Below, in pieces: positions 62,603-64,000 of a stretch of 64,000 nucleotides of DNA. A model generated the notes under the pieces. The model ran no database searches and was not told the DNA's origin. It was given only the letters and a program-made list of their open reading frames with translations. How positions within the stretch are numbered: the first letter of the stretch is position 1; every line of letters starts with the position of its first letter. This stretch comes from Parastagonospora avenae f. sp. tritici 18332-5 (Eukaryota > Ascomycota > Dothideomycetes > Pleosporales > Phaeosphaeriaceae). The stretch lies in contig JAFJTR010000017.1 of NCBI GenBank assembly GCA_022559985.1, positions 186,001-250,000 of the forward strand. Direction: 5' to 3'. Both the position numbers and the translations under genes were made by a program.

Positions 62603-64000
62603 ATGAAGATCGGCGCGGCTCCTTCCGCGTCCCAGAATCGCGATACCTCCTCCACTTTCCTACACATCCCCCATATCACAAGACAGACTCGATGCCCTCC
62701 GACGAGCGCTAGCCCGCCGCCTTCACCAATGCACCCGGTCGCTTCTTTCGTTCTAGAAAATGTGTACAAACACCACACCCTCCTAGTCCCGCTAGTCTTC
62801 ACCATCTTCGCAACGGTTACGAACATTCACCAGCCAATCCAGCATGCGCTCCTCATAACGGCAGTTTCTTGGCTCATAATCTGGCTGGTCACGGCTTTCA
62901 AGGCGGGGATATGGTCCGGTGTCAGCACCAAGAGGAGGAAGATAAGCGGACTCGCAGGCGCATGTCTTGCATTCGCCCACATCTGCGATAGGGTCGCATG
63001 CGACAAGCGGGGGACATGGACGACAAAGGTACGCAGCGACACAATCGACTGGAAGATATATGCTTACTATCCTCAAGGGTCTACTACCGCTTCTCGTGGT
63101 CCTCCTCACAAACGTGGTCCTTCCCAAGCTCGCCTCGCTACCTACCCACGATTCTCACGATGATGCCGCGAAAGAGGCCAACGACTCAGACCCGCAGTTA
63201 CAGAACTATTCATCCGTCTTCTTGTTCTTGATCACTGGGTCTGCTACGACTGCGCTTCTTGCCTACACTTTACCTGCTACCATCGTGCTTGGGCTGAGTA
63301 GTGCCATCTTCACAGCAGTCGGACTAGTCCTGCTTGAGAGAGCCACCAGAGGCGTTGAAGATGACGATACAAGTGGCATGTATGAATCCATGCCTGGGAC
63401 TGGCACTCAGACTGGGCGTAGCCGTAGTAGGAACACTCCCACCGCATCGCAATTGAGCGTTCTTCGAGACGTTTCCGCTACTCTGGCCTTGATTTGTATA
63501 TTGGCTTCGATGTCCATGGAACCATCCATTTACAACATCTACCGAGAGCCACCTTCAAGAAAACACCAACAACACTGGACAAAGGGACATGATTCTGCGA
63601 TCCTGCAGCGAATCGCATGGATAATACCCGTAACTGTTACTACTAACGCATTGATGTACATTTTAGTAAGTTAACTTGCTTTCCAACTTCTCTTTAAGCA
63701 GAACGTATTTCAAGCCATGCCTTTCAGTCCAAGCCTGTCATTACTCGATCTGACCGTCTGCAGCTTTCTCAGCATGGAGCTGTACATACCTCTCTCCACA
63801 TTATATCTGCTTTCATACTCGCCAAAATACACTTCTCGATCTCTTTTATAAGTGTAGCATTCGCCATCATCTTCGGATTAACTTCTGTCTTTTTCTCGAG
63901 TACCGAATCATCTGTCGCTACTTTCATAGACGCGCGGAGCTCAACGCGTACCGCCAAGCGCATCATTTTTGGAGTTTCGGCATTCTTGGTCGGAACACTA
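62603..64000 (+). CDS. Multi-span membrane protein, 3' end outside window
   Basis: Exons 62603-63028, 63078-63665 and 63764 to beyond 64000; introns of 49 nt (donor GTACGC, acceptor CTCAAG) and 98 nt (donor GTAAGT, branch CTGAC, acceptor CTGCAG), all phase 0. The start is ATG 62603, with ATG 62729 (MHPVASFVLENVYKHH) an alternative that starts close to the first span. Hydrophobic spans are visible near LVPLVFTIFATV, LLITAVSWLIIWLVTAF, GLLPLLVVLLTNVVLP, SVFLFLITGSATTALLAY, IVLGLSSAIFTAVGLVLL, DVSATLALICILASM, IAWIIPVTVTTNALMYIL and, in exon 3, FISVAFAIIFGLTSVFF. It runs off the edge still in frame (more than 417 codons). No transporter motif recognised. Confidence 0.72.

Noticed and set aside
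62443..62826. A 127-codon minus-strand frame with a His-rich stretch
   Set aside because: It is antisense to the start of the plus-strand membrane protein gene, and the His run comes from a catcac-type simple repeat.
1..64000. CRISPR arrays, rRNA genes, bacterial operons, riboswitches, Shine-Dalgarno sites
   Set aside because: Nothing of this kind was seen; the intron-rich eukaryotic gene structure makes such features inapplicable.

Overview
The window is nuclear DNA of a filamentous ascomycete. Genes are short, close together and on both strands. They carry small introns of about 47 to 140 nt with GTRNGT-type donors, CTRAC-type branch sites and YAG acceptors. Codon use, the HET and NACHT gene families and several proteins of Dothideomycete type suggest a dothideomycete; the class is an inference from remembered family resemblance, not from a search.

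Layout. 1-8 kb is accessory: the 3' part of a HET-domain gene cut by the window edge, three diverged copies of a locus for small membrane proteins that share 5' leader DNA, a small secreted protein, and a broken gene for a Nis1-like secreted effector. 8.5-16.4 kb is housekeeping: cytosolic isoleucyl-tRNA synthetase, a 58-residue twin-CX9C protein resembling the complex I assembly factor NDUFAF8, and an Sfi1-like centrin-binding protein. 16.6-20 kb holds a small unknown gene and two decayed genes. 20-45.3 kb is mostly core: 10-formyl-THF hydrolase, a large four-span membrane protein, a secreted proline-rich protein, a Cdt1-like replication licensing factor, a calcofluor-white-hypersensitive-type protein, a Mug65/peroxin-ferlin protein, a DUF3253 protein, beta-carbonic anhydrase, an SDR, a HAD phosphatase, an intron-containing tRNA-Lys(CTT), a SnoaL-like protein, tRNA 2'-phosphotransferase, an MFS exporter and a C2H2 zinc-finger protein. 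45.3-48.9 kb is a long GC-rich stretch without a convincing gene. Then come a Rab5/Ypt5 GTPase and a single-pass membrane protein.

51.4-62.5 kb is accessory again: decayed ORFs, a DUF6594 membrane protein, a nucleoside-phosphorylase (PNP) domain gene directly followed by a NACHT-ankyrin gene (together the architecture of a fungal NLR), a dispersed repeat also present at 3.8-4.0 kb, and remains of an F-box gene. A multi-span membrane protein gene runs off the right edge.

The core genes do not form a pathway cluster. The accessory parts share a theme of non-self recognition (HET domain, PNP-NACHT-ANK) and secreted or membrane proteins, with many stop codons, frame breaks and repeats. Several spliced structures were built by hand from splice signals and reading phase and are predictions.
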